This document shows positions 37,510 through 46,360 of a stretch of 64,000 nucleotides of DNA, piece by piece. The DNA is from UBA695 sp042691655 (GTDB lineage Bacteria > Verrucomicrobiota > Verrucomicrobiia > Chthoniobacterales > Chthoniobacteraceae), in NCBI GenBank assembly GCA_042691655.1, contig CP170506.1, forward strand, positions 2,480,001-2,544,000. Reading direction: 5' to 3'. Both the position numbers and the translations under genes were made by a program. Under the pieces are notes generated by a model. That model had not been told where the DNA came from. It saw nothing but the letters and a program-made list of their open reading frames with translations, and ran no database searches. The number at the start of each line of letters is the position of its first letter. The first letter of the stretch is position 1.

Positions 37510-37788
37510 ATGAAAAGAAAACGATACACACCGGAAGAGATCATCAAAAAACTGCGCGAGGCCGAAAGCTTGGTAGCCACGGGCAAGAGCGTGGAAGAAG
37601 CCAGCCGAGCCATTGAGGTGAGCCTGGCGACCTACCACCGCTGGAAAAGCGAGTATGGAGGGATGAAAAAGGACGCCCTCAAGCGGCTCAAGGAACTGGA
37701 AAAGGAAAACGCGCGGTTGAAAAGGGCCGTGGCCGACCTGACGCTGGACAAGGCGATCTTAAAAGAAATCGCGGAGGGAAAATGGTAG
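37510..37788 (+). CDS. IS3-family OrfA (helix-turn-helix)
   Basis: 92 residues: an N-terminal HTH (RYTPEEIIKKLREAESLVATGKSVEEASRAI, in part) and a C-terminal leucine-zipper-like helix (LKELEKENARLKRAVADL). It binds the IS ends and, joined to OrfB by frameshift, forms the transposase. It overlaps OrfB by 7 nt; the run GGAAAATGG at the overlap is a plausible -1 slip site. Confidence 0.93.
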   Translation: MKRKRYTPEEIIKKLREAESLVATGKSVEEASRAIEVSLATYHRWKSEYGGMKKDALKRLKELEKENARLKRAVADLTLDKAILKEIAEGKW

Positions 37789-38702
37789 GCCCGGCGCGCA
37801 AACGCGAGGCGGTGACGCACGTGCAGGAAACCCTATGCACAAGCCAACGCCGGGCCTGTTCGAGTCTGGATCAGCCGCGCAGCACCCAGCGTTACCAAAC
37901 GCGGCGACCCGACGTGGACGCCAGATTGACGCGAGCCATGCGGCGCATCGCCGAGCGCGAACCGCGGGCGGGCTACCGGACGGTAACCTGCTACCTGCGG
38001 CGCGAAGGCTGGCGGGTGAACCGCAAGCGCGTCCACCGGCTTTGGAAAAAGGAAGGGCTCAAAGTTCCCGCCAAGGCCCGCAAAAAAAGGCGCATAGGCG
38101 AATCGGCCAATGGCACCCAGCGGCGGCGGGCCGAGCGGATCAACCAAGTCTGGAGCTACGACTTCGTATTCGACCAAACCGAAACGGGCGCGCGGCTCAA
38201 ATGGCTGCCGGTCTTGGACGAATACAGCCGCGAATGCCTTTCGCTGGAAGTCGAGCGGACCATGACGGCCCGGGACGTGGTGCGAACGCTCCAGCGGCTC
38301 GTCGCCGAGAGGGGGGCTCCAAAGTTTATCCGCTCGGACAACGGGCCGGAGTTCGTCGCCGACGCCGTCAAGGAGTGGCTACACGGCACCGATATCGGCG
38401 CCCTCTACATCGAACCGGGAGCGCCATGGCAGAACGCCTACAGCGAGAGCTTCAACAGCCGCTTCCGGGACGAGTTCCTCAACGTGGAACTCTTCGCGAG
38501 CACACTGGAAGCGAAAGTGCTCGGCAAGGAATACCGCCAGAAATACAATCAACAACGCCCGCACTCCTCGCTGGGGAATCTGACCCCGGAGGAGTTCGCC
38601 GCACGCTGCCTTGCTCCGCTCCGGCCTTTCGACTCCGTCGAAGCGGCCTGCGCTCCGCAAGCCAGCGTCTTTAACCCGATATCCCTTACAAATCTCTCAT
38701 AA
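37782..38702 (+). CDS. IS3-family OrfB (DDE integrase core)
   Basis: 306 residues with an HTH_21-type region (REPRAGYRTVTCYLRREGW, in part) and an rve core: Asp in VWSYDFVFD, Asp in IRSDNGPEF and Glu in NAYSESFNSRFRDEFL. The C-terminal QQRPHSSLGNLTPEEFAA block is typical. The frame lies at -1 relative to OrfA, as usual for IS3 elements. It is intact. Confidence 0.95.
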   Translation: MVGPARKREAVTHVQETLCTSQRRACSSLDQPRSTQRYQTRRPDVDARLTRAMRRIAEREPRAGYRTVTCYLRREGWRVNRKRVHRLWKKEGLKVPAKARKKRRIGESANGTQRRRAERINQVWSYDFVFDQTETGARLKWLPVLDEYSRECLSLEVERTMTARDVVRTLQRLVAERGAPKFIRSDNGPEFVADAVKEWLHGTDIGALYIEPGAPWQNAYSESFNSRFRDEFLNVELFASTLEAKVLGKEYRQKYNQQRPHSSLGNLTPEEFAARCLAPLRPFDSVEAACAPQASVFNPISLTNLS

Positions 38703-38710
38703 CGAGTGGT

Positions 38711-40087
38711 TCAAAGAATGGGGGCACGCCAATAGACCATTAAAGGCAATGGATTGGTGAGGTCATTGAAAAAACGAGAGAACATTCCCGATAGAAGAGT
38801 TATGTGCTGATCCGGGCCAAACACGTAACGCAACGCACGGCCGCCCCACGTTGGGACATTTACAGAGCCGAGGCTCTGCGCCTCATGCGCGGCGTCTTTC
38901 CGGGATGTCAATTCGACGCGAAGTCCAATAGCGCGACCTAGCCAAATGAAAGCTGCCAGGTCGAAGGCCGCTAAGACCACCATTCTCCCAGACATGAGCC
39001 CCATAAAGTGATCTGAATGCAAATACCAAGTCGTAAAAGGACGCGAAGACATCGCAGTCATATTGCTCTCAAAAAGGTTTCCGATCTGGAAAAGATCCTC
39101 CTTTGGAACTGTTTTAGCGAGAGTTGCCTCAATGTCAACGAGACCATTCGGTGCTCCTTTTCGTGACTTCGCAATCCCATAGTCCATGGCTCGCCTTGCA
39201 TTACACAACGCGGTCTCAGGCTCGTCAGCATATCCCACGGCGAGGTGGATGCAGTGATTGCTTGTCCCCATAGCGAACCCCTTTTCCCGCGCCCCGGTGC
39301 ACAGCGTATTCAACAGTTCATCGTAATGTGTGAGCTGCACCTCTTCTTTGGTGAATATGAGAGGTTTGTCGAGCATGATATCCGTGCCCTCGTCATGCGA
39401 AAACATATGCTCCACCTGAGCTTTTCTAATCTGCTGACGAAGCATTCGTTTTGCCTGTTTTCGGTGTTCTGGATGAATTCGAGGATCAGTCTCAAGGGCC
39501 TGCATGGAATCCTTCTCCGGCTTGTAACGTTCCAGCTCTGAGAGCAGCAACTGGTTTATCCGCCCACCTTTCAATTCGATCAACGACAGTCGGCGTTCCC
39601 TATGATCCGCCCTGAGGATGTCGCAAACATGGACAAACGTGGAAATATCGGCAACTAGTGCGAATGTTAGTCGGCTTTCGTTATTGAGCCGATTTGCGGC
39701 TTTTAATGCTTCTTGGACGGTCTTGAGCTCGAACGTGGGGGGCTTGTCATGAAGAACAAACCGACGAATCAAGTGTGACTTTCCTTGGAGCAGCTGGACC
39801 GCAATTCCGTCGATGATCTTGCGTAATGCAAGCTCCCGAAACATTCTCTCGGACCTGTCGATGTTTTGATCAGAGCGAAGGGCAGCTAGCAATTCGACAA
39901 TTGTGTTCTGCGCTTTCTCAAAACCGCAATGGCACGCTTTTAGGAATTGCATTTGATGCCTTTTGTCAACAAAAGGTGATTTAAGATTGTCTGCTCTAAG
40001 TGGACGCCCTCTTAACCCAGCCTCCGAGGCCATTGCGTGAATGCGGCGGTACTCGGCACAAAACTCGGTGCGACTTTGGCTGGCCAT
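38711..40087 (-). CDS. Unrecognised protein with a PD-(D/E)XK-like motif, 3' end formed by the IS
   Basis: 458 residues that I cannot assign to a family. STFVHVCDILRADHRERRLSLIELKGGRIN near residues 150-180 has the spacing of a PD-(D/E)XK nuclease core (Asp, then Glu-x-Lys) with HVCDIL as the metal-binding strand. The rest is helical with no membrane segment. The last seven codons and the stop (WRAPIL*) lie in the right end of the IS3 element, so the native C-terminus has been replaced. With the nuclease signature and an island setting it may be a defence or repair effector, but that is speculative. Confidence 0.55.
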   Translation of the reverse strand: MASQSRTEFCAEYRRIHAMASEAGLRGRPLRADNLKSPFVDKRHQMQFLKACHCGFEKAQNTIVELLAALRSDQNIDRSERMFRELALRKIIDGIAVQLLQGKSHLIRRFVLHDKPPTFELKTVQEALKAANRLNNESRLTFALVADISTFVHVCDILRADHRERRLSLIELKGGRINQLLLSELERYKPEKDSMQALETDPRIHPEHRKQAKRMLRQQIRKAQVEHMFSHDEGTDIMLDKPLIFTKEEVQLTHYDELLNTLCTGAREKGFAMGTSNHCIHLAVGYADEPETALCNARRAMDYGIAKSRKGAPNGLVDIEATLAKTVPKEDLFQIGNLFESNMTAMSSRPFTTWYLHSDHFMGLMSGRMVVLAAFDLAAFIWLGRAIGLRVELTSRKDAAHEAQSLGSVNVPTWGGRALRYVFGPDQHITLLSGMFSRFFNDLTNPLPLMVYWRAPIL

Positions 40088-40490
40088 AATGTGTTGAGTG
40101 GAAGAAGTGGATCGCAGTAGGCAATTGGAGGCTTGTTGAGACTACGATCTTCGCGTGCACGTTCGAGTTTTTTGTCGCGCGAGCGACACATTTTAGGACC
40201 CCCTCCGCGATGCTGACCCGTAATCGGCATGCGTCCCGGCCCTTTATTTCTAGCTTCCTTCTGATATTGATTCCCTAGCAAAAGCTCGAATCTGATGCGG
40301 TTTCGGCCACCTTTTCAGAATTTTCCTCTCGGTTAAGTGCGAGAACAAAGCCTAATAGGCCGCATCTAGTCTTGCAAGGCATTGGATTTGCCCGTCACGG
40401 GCTTGAAAGAGCCGGTAAACTCACGGGAAAATCGAAGTGAAAACGATTTCTGTCTGGCGTGTTGTTTGCCGACAGAACTTCCATTTTCCA
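40088..40490. other. Intergenic, no gene seen
   Basis: About 400 bp upstream of the 458-residue ORF with no coding frame that I trust. It presumably holds the promoters of the divergent genes on either side. Confidence 0.4.
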
Positions 40491-40840
40491 ATGAATCGCT
40501 CTGACGCCTCGTCCATAAAAGGCTTTACAGCCCACGCGTCCCAGCCGTTCTATGCGGGTATGACGACGATGCTTGTCCTAACGGTTTTAATCTTATAGAC
40601 TTTCTTGGGCCAGACGGTCTCACGGAACTACTTGCATTTCTAGCTGAAGAAACAATCCCCAAAGAAGAGGTGCTCGAAATGATCAAGCGTCTCCATATCC
40701 ACGGCTATGAGCATGCGCGACTTCATTTTGATGAGGCCATTGCAAATGGCGTATTCGAACCCAATACAGCCCTTGGTTACCATCCACAGGAGGATATCAA
40801 GGCTGTGCTGGATTGGCTCGAGTCTGGACCCAAAGCTTAG
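40491..40840 (+). pseudogene. Frameshifted gene for a ~116-residue protein of unknown function
   Basis: From ATG 40491 the frame gives MNRSDASSIKGF then SQPFYAG and soon stops. One base off, from about 40556, a second frame continues YDDDACPNGFNLIDFLG, then EEVLEMIKRLHIHGYEHARL and QEDIKAVLDWLESGPKA to a TAG at 40838. The switch lies in GCGGGTATG, where one missing G joins the frames: 350 bp plus one base is exactly 117 codons. It is therefore a recent single-base deletion or a sequencing error. The family is not recognised. Confidence 0.65.
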
Positions 40841-40930
40841 GCTAACGCTTTAGTTGATTAGTAAGCGGTGCGCCAAGCGCCACTTGACGGCCAAGTCGTC
40901 AAGGGCCAGTGGGCGATTGGTAACACTCAT

Positions 40931-40959
40931 AGATCTCGTAGCTCATCGCTACGAGATCT
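40931..40959 (-). terminator. Stem-loop after the IS66 remnant
   Basis: A perfect 12-bp inverted repeat, AGATCTCGTAGC at 40931-40942 and its complement at 40948-40959, with a TCATC loop. It lies right at the stop of the IS66 TnpC fragment on the minus strand. No T-tract is evident, so termination is only likely. Confidence 0.5.
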
Positions 40960-41105
40960 ACGAGGCGGCTTGGAGTTGCTGCTCGGAGCGGAGCCTCCTG
41001 GCGTAGGCGTGCGGGGTCCAGTGCTTGATTTGCTGGTTGGTCAGCGTGGGCAGTTTGGTGAGGACGTCCCGCAGGTATTTCCAGCCAGCGGCATGAGGGA
41101 TGGGT
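40958..41105 (-). pseudogene. C-terminal fragment of an IS66-family TnpC transposase
   Basis: The minus strand reads AAGWKYLRDVLTKLPTLTN then QQIKHWTPHAYARRL and ends QLQAAS*. YLRDVLTRLP is the hallmark of the IS66 TnpC C-terminal tail. Everything upstream is missing. The fragment butts directly against the truncated serine recombinase gene at about 41105, so it marks the event that removed the recombinase N-terminus. Confidence 0.75.
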
Positions 41106-42480
41106 TGCATTGCCGGAAAAGTATGATGATGGAGGATTCAGCGGGGGAAACATGGAACGCCCCGCGCTCAAACGCCTTCTCGCAGACGTGGAGGCAGGAA
41201 AGATCGATACCATAGTGGTTTACAAAGTGGATCGGCTCTCCCGAAGTCTTCTGGATTTTGCCCGTCTTATGGAAGTGCTCGACCGCAAGAGTTGCTCGTT
41301 TGTTTCAGTCACGCAGCAATTCAACACTACCCATTCGATGGGGCGGCTCACCCTCAATATTCTCCTTTCGTTTGCACAGTTCGAGCGGGAGATCATCTCG
41401 GAACGGACGCGGGACAAGATGAGCGCCGCCCGGCGCAAGGGGAAGTGGGTTGGCGGTTCATTGATCCTTGGCTACGATCTTGACAGTGACCATATGCGCT
41501 TGGTTATTAATCCTGAGGAAGCCGAGCGCGTCCGAGAGATTTTCACGCTCTACATTGAAAACAGGTCGGTCCTCTCCACTGCCGCTGAGTTGAACCGCCG
41601 GGGCTGGCCCCGCAAAACGTGGCAGGGCAAGCGGGGAACAACGATTGGCGGTGGTCTATGGACAAAACCTAACTTGCTTGGGTTGCTTACGAACGTCGGC
41701 TACCTCGGGAGAGTCGCCTACGGGGGCGAAATGTATCAAGGTGAACATGAAGCGATTTTGGATGAAGAAACGTGGGTGGTCGCGCAGGCGGTCCTGAAAC
41801 GGAATCAGCAGGATAGGGGAAGGTCGGTTCGCAATAAACACGGCGCCCTTCTTCGCGGATTGCTCAAATGCGGCACCTGTGGTTGTGCCATGATCCACAG
41901 CTATACGCAGAAAGGCCACATGCGGTATCGTTATTATATTTGCCAAACCGCCATGAAGCGAGGGTGGAGCGAATGTGCTACGCGCTCGGTTCCAGCCCAG
42001 GAGATTGAAAACTTCGTTCTTCAGCAAATCGCAGAAATCGGGAAGGACCCCGAATTGTCAGCCGAGGTTGCCCAGCAAGCCCGTGTAGAATACGCTGCCA
42101 AGGCCGAGAAATTGCAGTCTGAGAAAATCGAAATTGAGAAGAACCTCCGGCAGCAAGCCCGGTCGGTTTCTGGAATCTTTGGAGAGCCGAACGTAACGTC
42201 CCGGCTGGCAGATCTTCAGGACCAGATTCGGGCCGGAGAAAACCGTCTTGCTGAGATCGCGATTGAACTTGCTGCGCTGGGCGATGGGAACATCGACGAG
42301 CAGGATGTCTCCCGAGCACTTGGCCACTTTAGTGAGATCGTTTCCGTTTTGAGCACGCCGGAGAAAATACGATTCATCGAACTTCTCGTCGAACGGGTAA
42401 TCTACGACCGGGCAAACGAAACCATTGCAATAACGTTCCGTCCGACCGGGTTCGAAACGATTCTGGAGCAAACAGCATGA
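41106..42480 (+). pseudogene. Large serine recombinase lacking its catalytic N-terminus
   Basis: About 456 codons. The first recognisable residues are PEKYDDGGFSGGNMERPAL, which in intact site-specific recombinases lie some 60 residues in. The Y-x-R-x-S strand with the nucleophilic Ser is gone, replaced by IS66 sequence; the only start available is a TTG at 41110. The rest is well preserved: the resolvase Arg motif VDRLSRSLLDF, the recombinase domain (GYDLDSDHMRLVINPEEAERVREIF in part), a zinc ribbon with CGTCGCAM and ICQTAMKRGW-C, and a C-terminal coiled coil. It cannot be catalytically active as it stands. Confidence 0.85.
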
Positions 42481-42896
42481 GCATCACCGTCAAAAAGAAA
42501 GCGCAGTTTACTACAGGCAAAGCCGGGAAACAGGTCTTTCGGAAAAAGGTGAGGCCCACAGAATCCCAAAAACCCGCTCCCGAACGCATCCCACGGATTT
42601 CCCGATTGATGGCGCTCGCCATTCACTTCGACGGGCTGATCAGGAAGGGGATCGTTCGCGACTACGCCGACCTGGCCCGGCTGGGCGGCATAACACGAGC
42701 ACGGATGACCCAAATTATGAACCTGCTGAACTTGGCTCCGGAGATTCAGGAAAAGTTGTTGTTCCTGCCGGGGACGGCGAGCGGGCGAGATGCGGTGACG
42801 GAACGCGAGATGCGCCGGGTTTGCGACGCCCCACTCTGGAAGAAGCAGCAGGACGGTGCAAACATGCGCCTAAATCGCAGCAGCTATACGGATTAG
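42477..42896 (+). CDS. Small HTH protein associated with serine recombinases
   Basis: 139 residues, overlapping the recombinase stop by 4 nt (ATGA), so once translationally coupled to it. The central block RISRLMALAIHFDGLI, then DYADLARLGGITRARMTQIMNLLNLAPEIQ, is a helix-turn-helix-like segment that I recall next to serine recombinases in Planctomycetes and Verrucomicrobia. The N-terminus is Lys/Arg-rich. It may bind DNA as a partner of the recombinase. A partial second copy lies at 44850-45110. Confidence 0.75.
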   Translation: MSITVKKKAQFTTGKAGKQVFRKKVRPTESQKPAPERIPRISRLMALAIHFDGLIRKGIVRDYADLARLGGITRARMTQIMNLLNLAPEIQEKLLFLPGTASGRDAVTEREMRRVCDAPLWKKQQDGANMRLNRSSYTD

Positions 42897-43195
42897 CTCC
42901 GCTTCAAAGCGCTTTTCCGCAGCCGCCTTTCGCCGCGCATGACGTGGACAATGAAAACGCGCGGGCCATCGTGGCGGTAGAAAATCCGGGCGGGAGGCTC
43001 GACGATCTGGCGATAACGGGCATCTCTCAATTCCTTGGGCACAGAGCCGCTCTCTGGCTGTTCGGCCAGTTGTTCTACGTGCCGGAATACCCGCTCCACC
43101 CAGGCTTTGGCGGCGGCGGGTTTGTCGAGAGCGATGTAATCCGCGATGGCGTCCAAGTCGCAGAGCGCCGGTTCGGTCCAGATTATTTCAGCCAT
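42893..43195 (-). CDS. ParE/RelE-family toxin
   Basis: 100 residues with the ParE fold pattern: IIWTEPALCDLDAIADYIA, AAKAWVERVFRHVEQLAEQP and a final strand region FYRHDGPRVFIVHVMRGERRL. ParE toxins poison DNA gyrase, while RelE relatives cut mRNA; the sequence is closer to ParE. It overlaps the antitoxin gene by 13 bp, the normal antitoxin-first order. Its 3' end overlaps the end of the convergent HTH gene by 4 bp. Confidence 0.88.
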   Translation of the reverse strand: MAEIIWTEPALCDLDAIADYIALDKPAAAKAWVERVFRHVEQLAEQPESGSVPKELRDARYRQIVEPPARIFYRHDGPRVFIVHVMRGERRLRKSALKRS

Positions 43196-43440
43196 CGGGA
43201 CATCCGTTTACGAGCCTCGGCGTGAGTGACGGTGCGACCTTCCTCAATGGCCCGTTCTCCACGTGCAATCCCCTCCATTATGGAGAGCCGCCGCTGGAGC
43301 GCCTCGTAGCTCTCCACATCCACAAGATAGGCTGCCGGAAGGCCATGCTGTGTGATGAGGACGGGATCATGGGCCTCCTGAATCTCAGCGATCATCTCGG
43401 TCGCCTTGCGTTTGAGAGTGGTTACGAGTTCGGTTCGCAT
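43183..43440 (-). CDS. Phd/YefM-type antitoxin
   Basis: 85 residues. The N-terminal part (VTTLKRKATEMIAEIQEAHDPVLITQHG then AAYLVDVESYEAL) is the Phd/YefM DNA-binding dimer domain, and the basic, disordered C-terminus would wrap the toxin. It should repress the operon alone and with the toxin bound. Confidence 0.88.
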   Translation of the reverse strand: MRTELVTTLKRKATEMIAEIQEAHDPVLITQHGLPAAYLVDVESYEALQRRLSIMEGIARGERAIEEGRTVTHAEARKRMSRWLK

Positions 43441-43568
43441 AGAGTGACACTAAAGTATCACTTTCGTCTTTGCAACCCTAACTTTCCATTCGTGAAGGCC
43501 CGCCTTCAGGCAAGGACGCAAAGTTTTCCGGCTGCGGCAAATCCTGCCGGGTGATCGCCGACGTTCTG

Positions 43569-43844
43569 CTACGCGGACGTGTCCGTGCCGCGACCGGAGA
43601 GGCGAATCTTCTCCAGAGTCTTCGGCCCTATATTGCGGGTCTTCCGTAGCATATCCTTAAGCATCCATTCGGGGGCGTCCGTTACAAATTGGACGACGTG
43701 AGAGCCCTTGATAAGACCCTCTTCTATTCCAAGTTTCTCAGCAAGATATTGACGAATCACCTCCATCTTCGGGTCGAGCTTTTCACGCGGATTCGTGCCC
43801 GTGATGTAGTCGCTAATAAGCTGTGAAACTCTATCGTTGTTCAT
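43569..43844 (-). CDS. Small protein of unknown function with an HhH-like C-terminus
   Basis: 91 residues, not assigned to a family. It starts MNNDRVSQLISDYITG and ends with RNIGPKTLEKIRLSG, whose IGPKTLEKI fits a helix-hairpin-helix DNA-binding turn. It stands alone between the toxin-antitoxin pair and the Mrr-like gene. Coding character looks real, but the evidence is limited. Confidence 0.5.
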   Translation of the reverse strand: MNNDRVSQLISDYITGTNPREKLDPKMEVIRQYLAEKLGIEEGLIKGSHVVQFVTDAPEWMLKDMLRKTRNIGPKTLEKIRLSGRGTDTSA

Positions 43845-43993
43845 ATTTCGAGTTTTACTAGGCGTGCAACCATCTGCAATAAGACGGGATTACGACTGGC
43901 CTAAGTTCTCCTCCAGTCGTCCCACCTCTTCAGCGATGTAATCGTGGAATCAACATATGATTTAGTTTCCAGTTTGATGAAAAATTTGAGAAA

Positions 43994-44812
43994 TCAATCA
44001 AGCAAAGGACGGGTCCCATTGCATGATGGGTAACTGCGACACCCCCAGAACTTTTGTCCCGCCTTTGCGCCTCTACCGGCAACTCGCTCGATCATGTCGC
44101 CGTTGCACTTCGGGCACTTGGGTGAATTTGCCGGTTGCGTGATGGGCGTGACGGTTGCCATCAATGGTTCCGGTGCCACGTTGGCGCGTCCTTTGGTCTG
44201 TACTGACCGGATCAGTTCCAGCAGCATAGGACCGTCAACAAGCTGGATGTGATTGGCTTCTGCGAAGGTGCGCGCCTCTGATGTGAATTTTCCAGAAGTA
44301 ACCACAATCAAGTCATTGGCGCGCTCTGCGGTCATGATCCCGAACATTTCACGAATCACCGGTGCGCCAACAGAAGATTTCTTCCACTGTTTGCATTGCA
44401 CAAAGGTGGTACGCCCTCCTTTCTGTAATATCAAATCAACGCCTCCATCCGCGCCCCTGTTGAAGGAAAAATCCACGGCGTAGCCCTGACGCTTGTAAGC
44501 CTCGGCTACCAAAAACTCGAAATCTTTCCAAGACGTTGACTGAAGCGTTTCGAGGCTCTTTTGTTGCTCAACCAGCCCGCGACGACGCCAGCCGTGAAAT
44601 GTGGAACAGATAGCAAGGATGCCAAAAAACAAGAGTGCGTAATTTGAATAACCCGGTGCGGCAGCAGCTAGGGCCTTAAAAAACGGGTTTTGAATCTGCA
44701 ATCCCGGAGCAATCCATCGAAGGCCGATGTATGAGGCCACTCCCAATATTACACTGACTCACCAAGGTGCCTTCACGAGAATTTCGACGGATGATTCCTG
44801 CTTTCTAGCCAT
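43994..44812 (-). pseudogene. Membrane-anchored Mrr-like nuclease with topoisomerase-type zinc finger; nonsense codon at 18
   Basis: Reading from ATG 44812 gives MARKQESSVEILVKAPW, then TGA (44761-44759), then VSVILGVASYIGLRWIAPG in the same frame. A Trp at the TGA would restore a normal N-terminal membrane segment, so a TGG-to-TGA change has probably occurred. Downstream are a second membrane helix, an Mrr-type nuclease (WKDFEFLVAEAYKRQGY, Asp in GADGGVDLIL, VQCKQWKK, VVTSGKFT) and a C-terminal four-Cys topoisomerase-type zinc finger (CPKCNGDM and FWGCRSYPSC). A shortened protein could still start at a TTG (44746). Intact length would be about 272 residues. Confidence 0.8.
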
Positions 44813-44849
44813 AATTCTGCCGTTGGTTATAGGAGGTCATGAACATTCT

Positions 44850-45110
44850 GACAAGTTGGGAACTGCCCGCGATTACGCCGACCTCGCCTGGTTGGGCGGC
44901 GTCACCCGCGCCCGGATCACCCAGATCATGAACCTGCTCAACCTTGCGCCGGAAATTCAGGAAAAGCTGCTTTTCCTGCCGGGGACGGCGAGGGGACGGG
45001 ATGCGGTGACGGAACGGGAGATGCGAGGCGTGGCAGCGGCGCTGGAATGGCATGCGCAACGGGAGTGTCCGAAATTTGTAGATTTATATCGGACAACGGC
45101 AGCGAGCTAA
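44850..45110 (+). pseudogene. Partial second copy of the recombinase-associated HTH gene
   Basis: From about 44856 the plus strand encodes RDYADLAWLGGVTRARITQI, then MNLLNLAPEIQEKLLFLPG and EMRGVAAALEWHAQRE, nearly the same as residues 61-115 of the protein at 42477. The first 60 residues are missing and the sequence upstream belongs to the opposite-strand Mrr gene. This is a degraded duplicate, probably from another recombinase module. Its stop overlaps the hipA stop by 4 bp. Confidence 0.75.
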
Positions 45111-46360
45111 AGCATGACTGCTTGGCGCAGATCGGCGTGCTCGAATGCAGACTCCATTCGAGTAATGTCCTTCGTTCCGATGCCAAATCTTTTCGCGGAA
45201 TTCCGCCAGCCGGTGATTGCTTTTCCCACCTCGGCGGCGATCTTGCACGCCTCATCCTTTTTGAGCCCAAACGCTCCGGCTACGCTGAGAGCCAAATCCA
45301 GTGAAGCCGTTGCATCGGCCTCATCGATTGCAAGGCTCAAAACTCGCGGCCTGATATCAAGCGGCATGGGGTTGAGATCGTAGGCGGGGGAAAGCCGCCA
45401 CCCGCCATTCGCATCGTAGAGAAACCCGTGATTGCGGAGATGATCATCGGTATTTGAAACGAGGATATTGAAAACCATCCGCCGCCATAATTGCTTCGCA
45501 TCTTCCTGCGGCCGGATGCCATAACTTCGCAGCGCGTCGACAAGTTCCAAGTAGCTGTGCTGCTGATTATCCAGTGCCCCCAGCATGCTCATCGCCGAGA
45601 GAAAGGGAATGCGCGCGTTTCCTTGGCGATCAAAACGGCTGAGCACCAGAACAGACCGGGAAGCAACGCTTTCAATCCGGTAATCCGAAACTGGAATCCC
45701 GGAGCGGACAGCCAAGTCCAACGCCACCGCTTCCCAAAGGGTCACGGGCCATGTGTCATCGTGCTTGGGGAATTTTGCGATACAAAGCCGTCCATCTTTG
45801 TCGACTACGGAAGCCTTTGGGCGGGCGCCTCCAAGCGATGACCCCGGTGCCAGCAGTAATTGCAAGTCGCGGTCGTTTTCCTCATTGGCTGCAATGCGCA
45901 TCGCGGCGTTGACCAGCTTTCCCAGGGAAACCAGGGGAGGGATCGAAGCCGCCTGTTGTAACGACAGAAAGTCCCCGCCTTCCCGGTCAGCAAAACGAAG
46001 CGCCCCCTGTCGCGCAAAATCACCGACGCCCAATAGATAATCCATCTCGCCCAGGCTATGAGGAACCCGCCCTTCTGCCTGCGCTTTACGACGTTCCTCA
46101 CGTTGGATGAGTGTCCGGCCCCAGCGATCTGGTGCGGAATCACCGATGGCTCCAAACAATGCGCGGCCCTCTGTGGTGTGATGCGCCCCGGGGTCCAGTG
46201 TCAACGCGGGCTCCAACGAGAAACGTTGCGGATTTTCCAACCAGCGCTTGTCGTATTCGAAGGTCGCACTCTCATTCCTCCCCGAGCGGTGCGCCCAAAG
46301 TCGCCCAACCAGGTGCGGGATGGCGTCCAAATCGGTATAAACGTAAACGGCCTGGTCCAT
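45107..46360 (-). CDS. hipA: HipA-family toxin kinase
   Basis: 417 residues with HipA N-terminal and C-terminal domains. The ATP-binding loop is GSSLGGARPKA at 173-183. The catalytic region is NTDDHLRNHGF (303-313, Asp306 the likely catalytic base) and the metal-binding Asp328 lies in SPAYDLNP. HipA kinases phosphorylate targets such as glutamyl-tRNA synthetase and cause growth arrest. The start overlaps the last base of the hipB stop, so they form one operon. The frame is intact. Confidence 0.93.
   Translation of the reverse strand: MDQAVYVYTDLDAIPHLVGRLWAHRSGRNESATFEYDKRWLENPQRFSLEPALTLDPGAHHTTEGRALFGAIGDSAPDRWGRTLIQREERRKAQAEGRVPHSLGEMDYLLGVGDFARQGALRFADREGGDFLSLQQAASIPPLVSLGKLVNAAMRIAANEENDRDLQLLLAPGSSLGGARPKASVVDKDGRLCIAKFPKHDDTWPVTLWEAVALDLAVRSGIPVSDYRIESVASRSVLVLSRFDRQGNARIPFLSAMSMLGALDNQQHSYLELVDALRSYGIRPQEDAKQLWRRMVFNILVSNTDDHLRNHGFLYDANGGWRLSPAYDLNPMPLDIRPRVLSLAIDEADATASLDLALSVAGAFGLKKDEACKIAAEVGKAITGWRNSAKRFGIGTKDITRMESAFEHADLRQAVML

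Larger units (their letters stand above)
37440..38731 (+). mobile_element. IS3-family element, IS407-like
   Basis: The ends TGGAGTGCTCCCC on the left and complementary GGGGGCACGCCA on the right give imperfect inverted repeats with the family TG...CA termini. Two overlapping ORFs, orfA and orfB, fill it. The flanks do not share a target duplication: the left flank lies in an integrase gene and the right flank in an unrelated 458-residue ORF. A deletion or recombination next to the IS has therefore occurred. Confidence 0.9.

Noticed and set aside
40012..40281. 89-codon minus frame upstream of the PD-(D/E)XK-like gene
   Set aside because: Composition is unlike a protein and it overlaps the start of the neighbouring gene in another frame. 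No motif.
43569..43844. Antitoxin partner for the nearby toxin genes
   Set aside because: It is not adjacent to an unpaired toxin and shows no antitoxin family pattern; only an HhH-like turn is visible.
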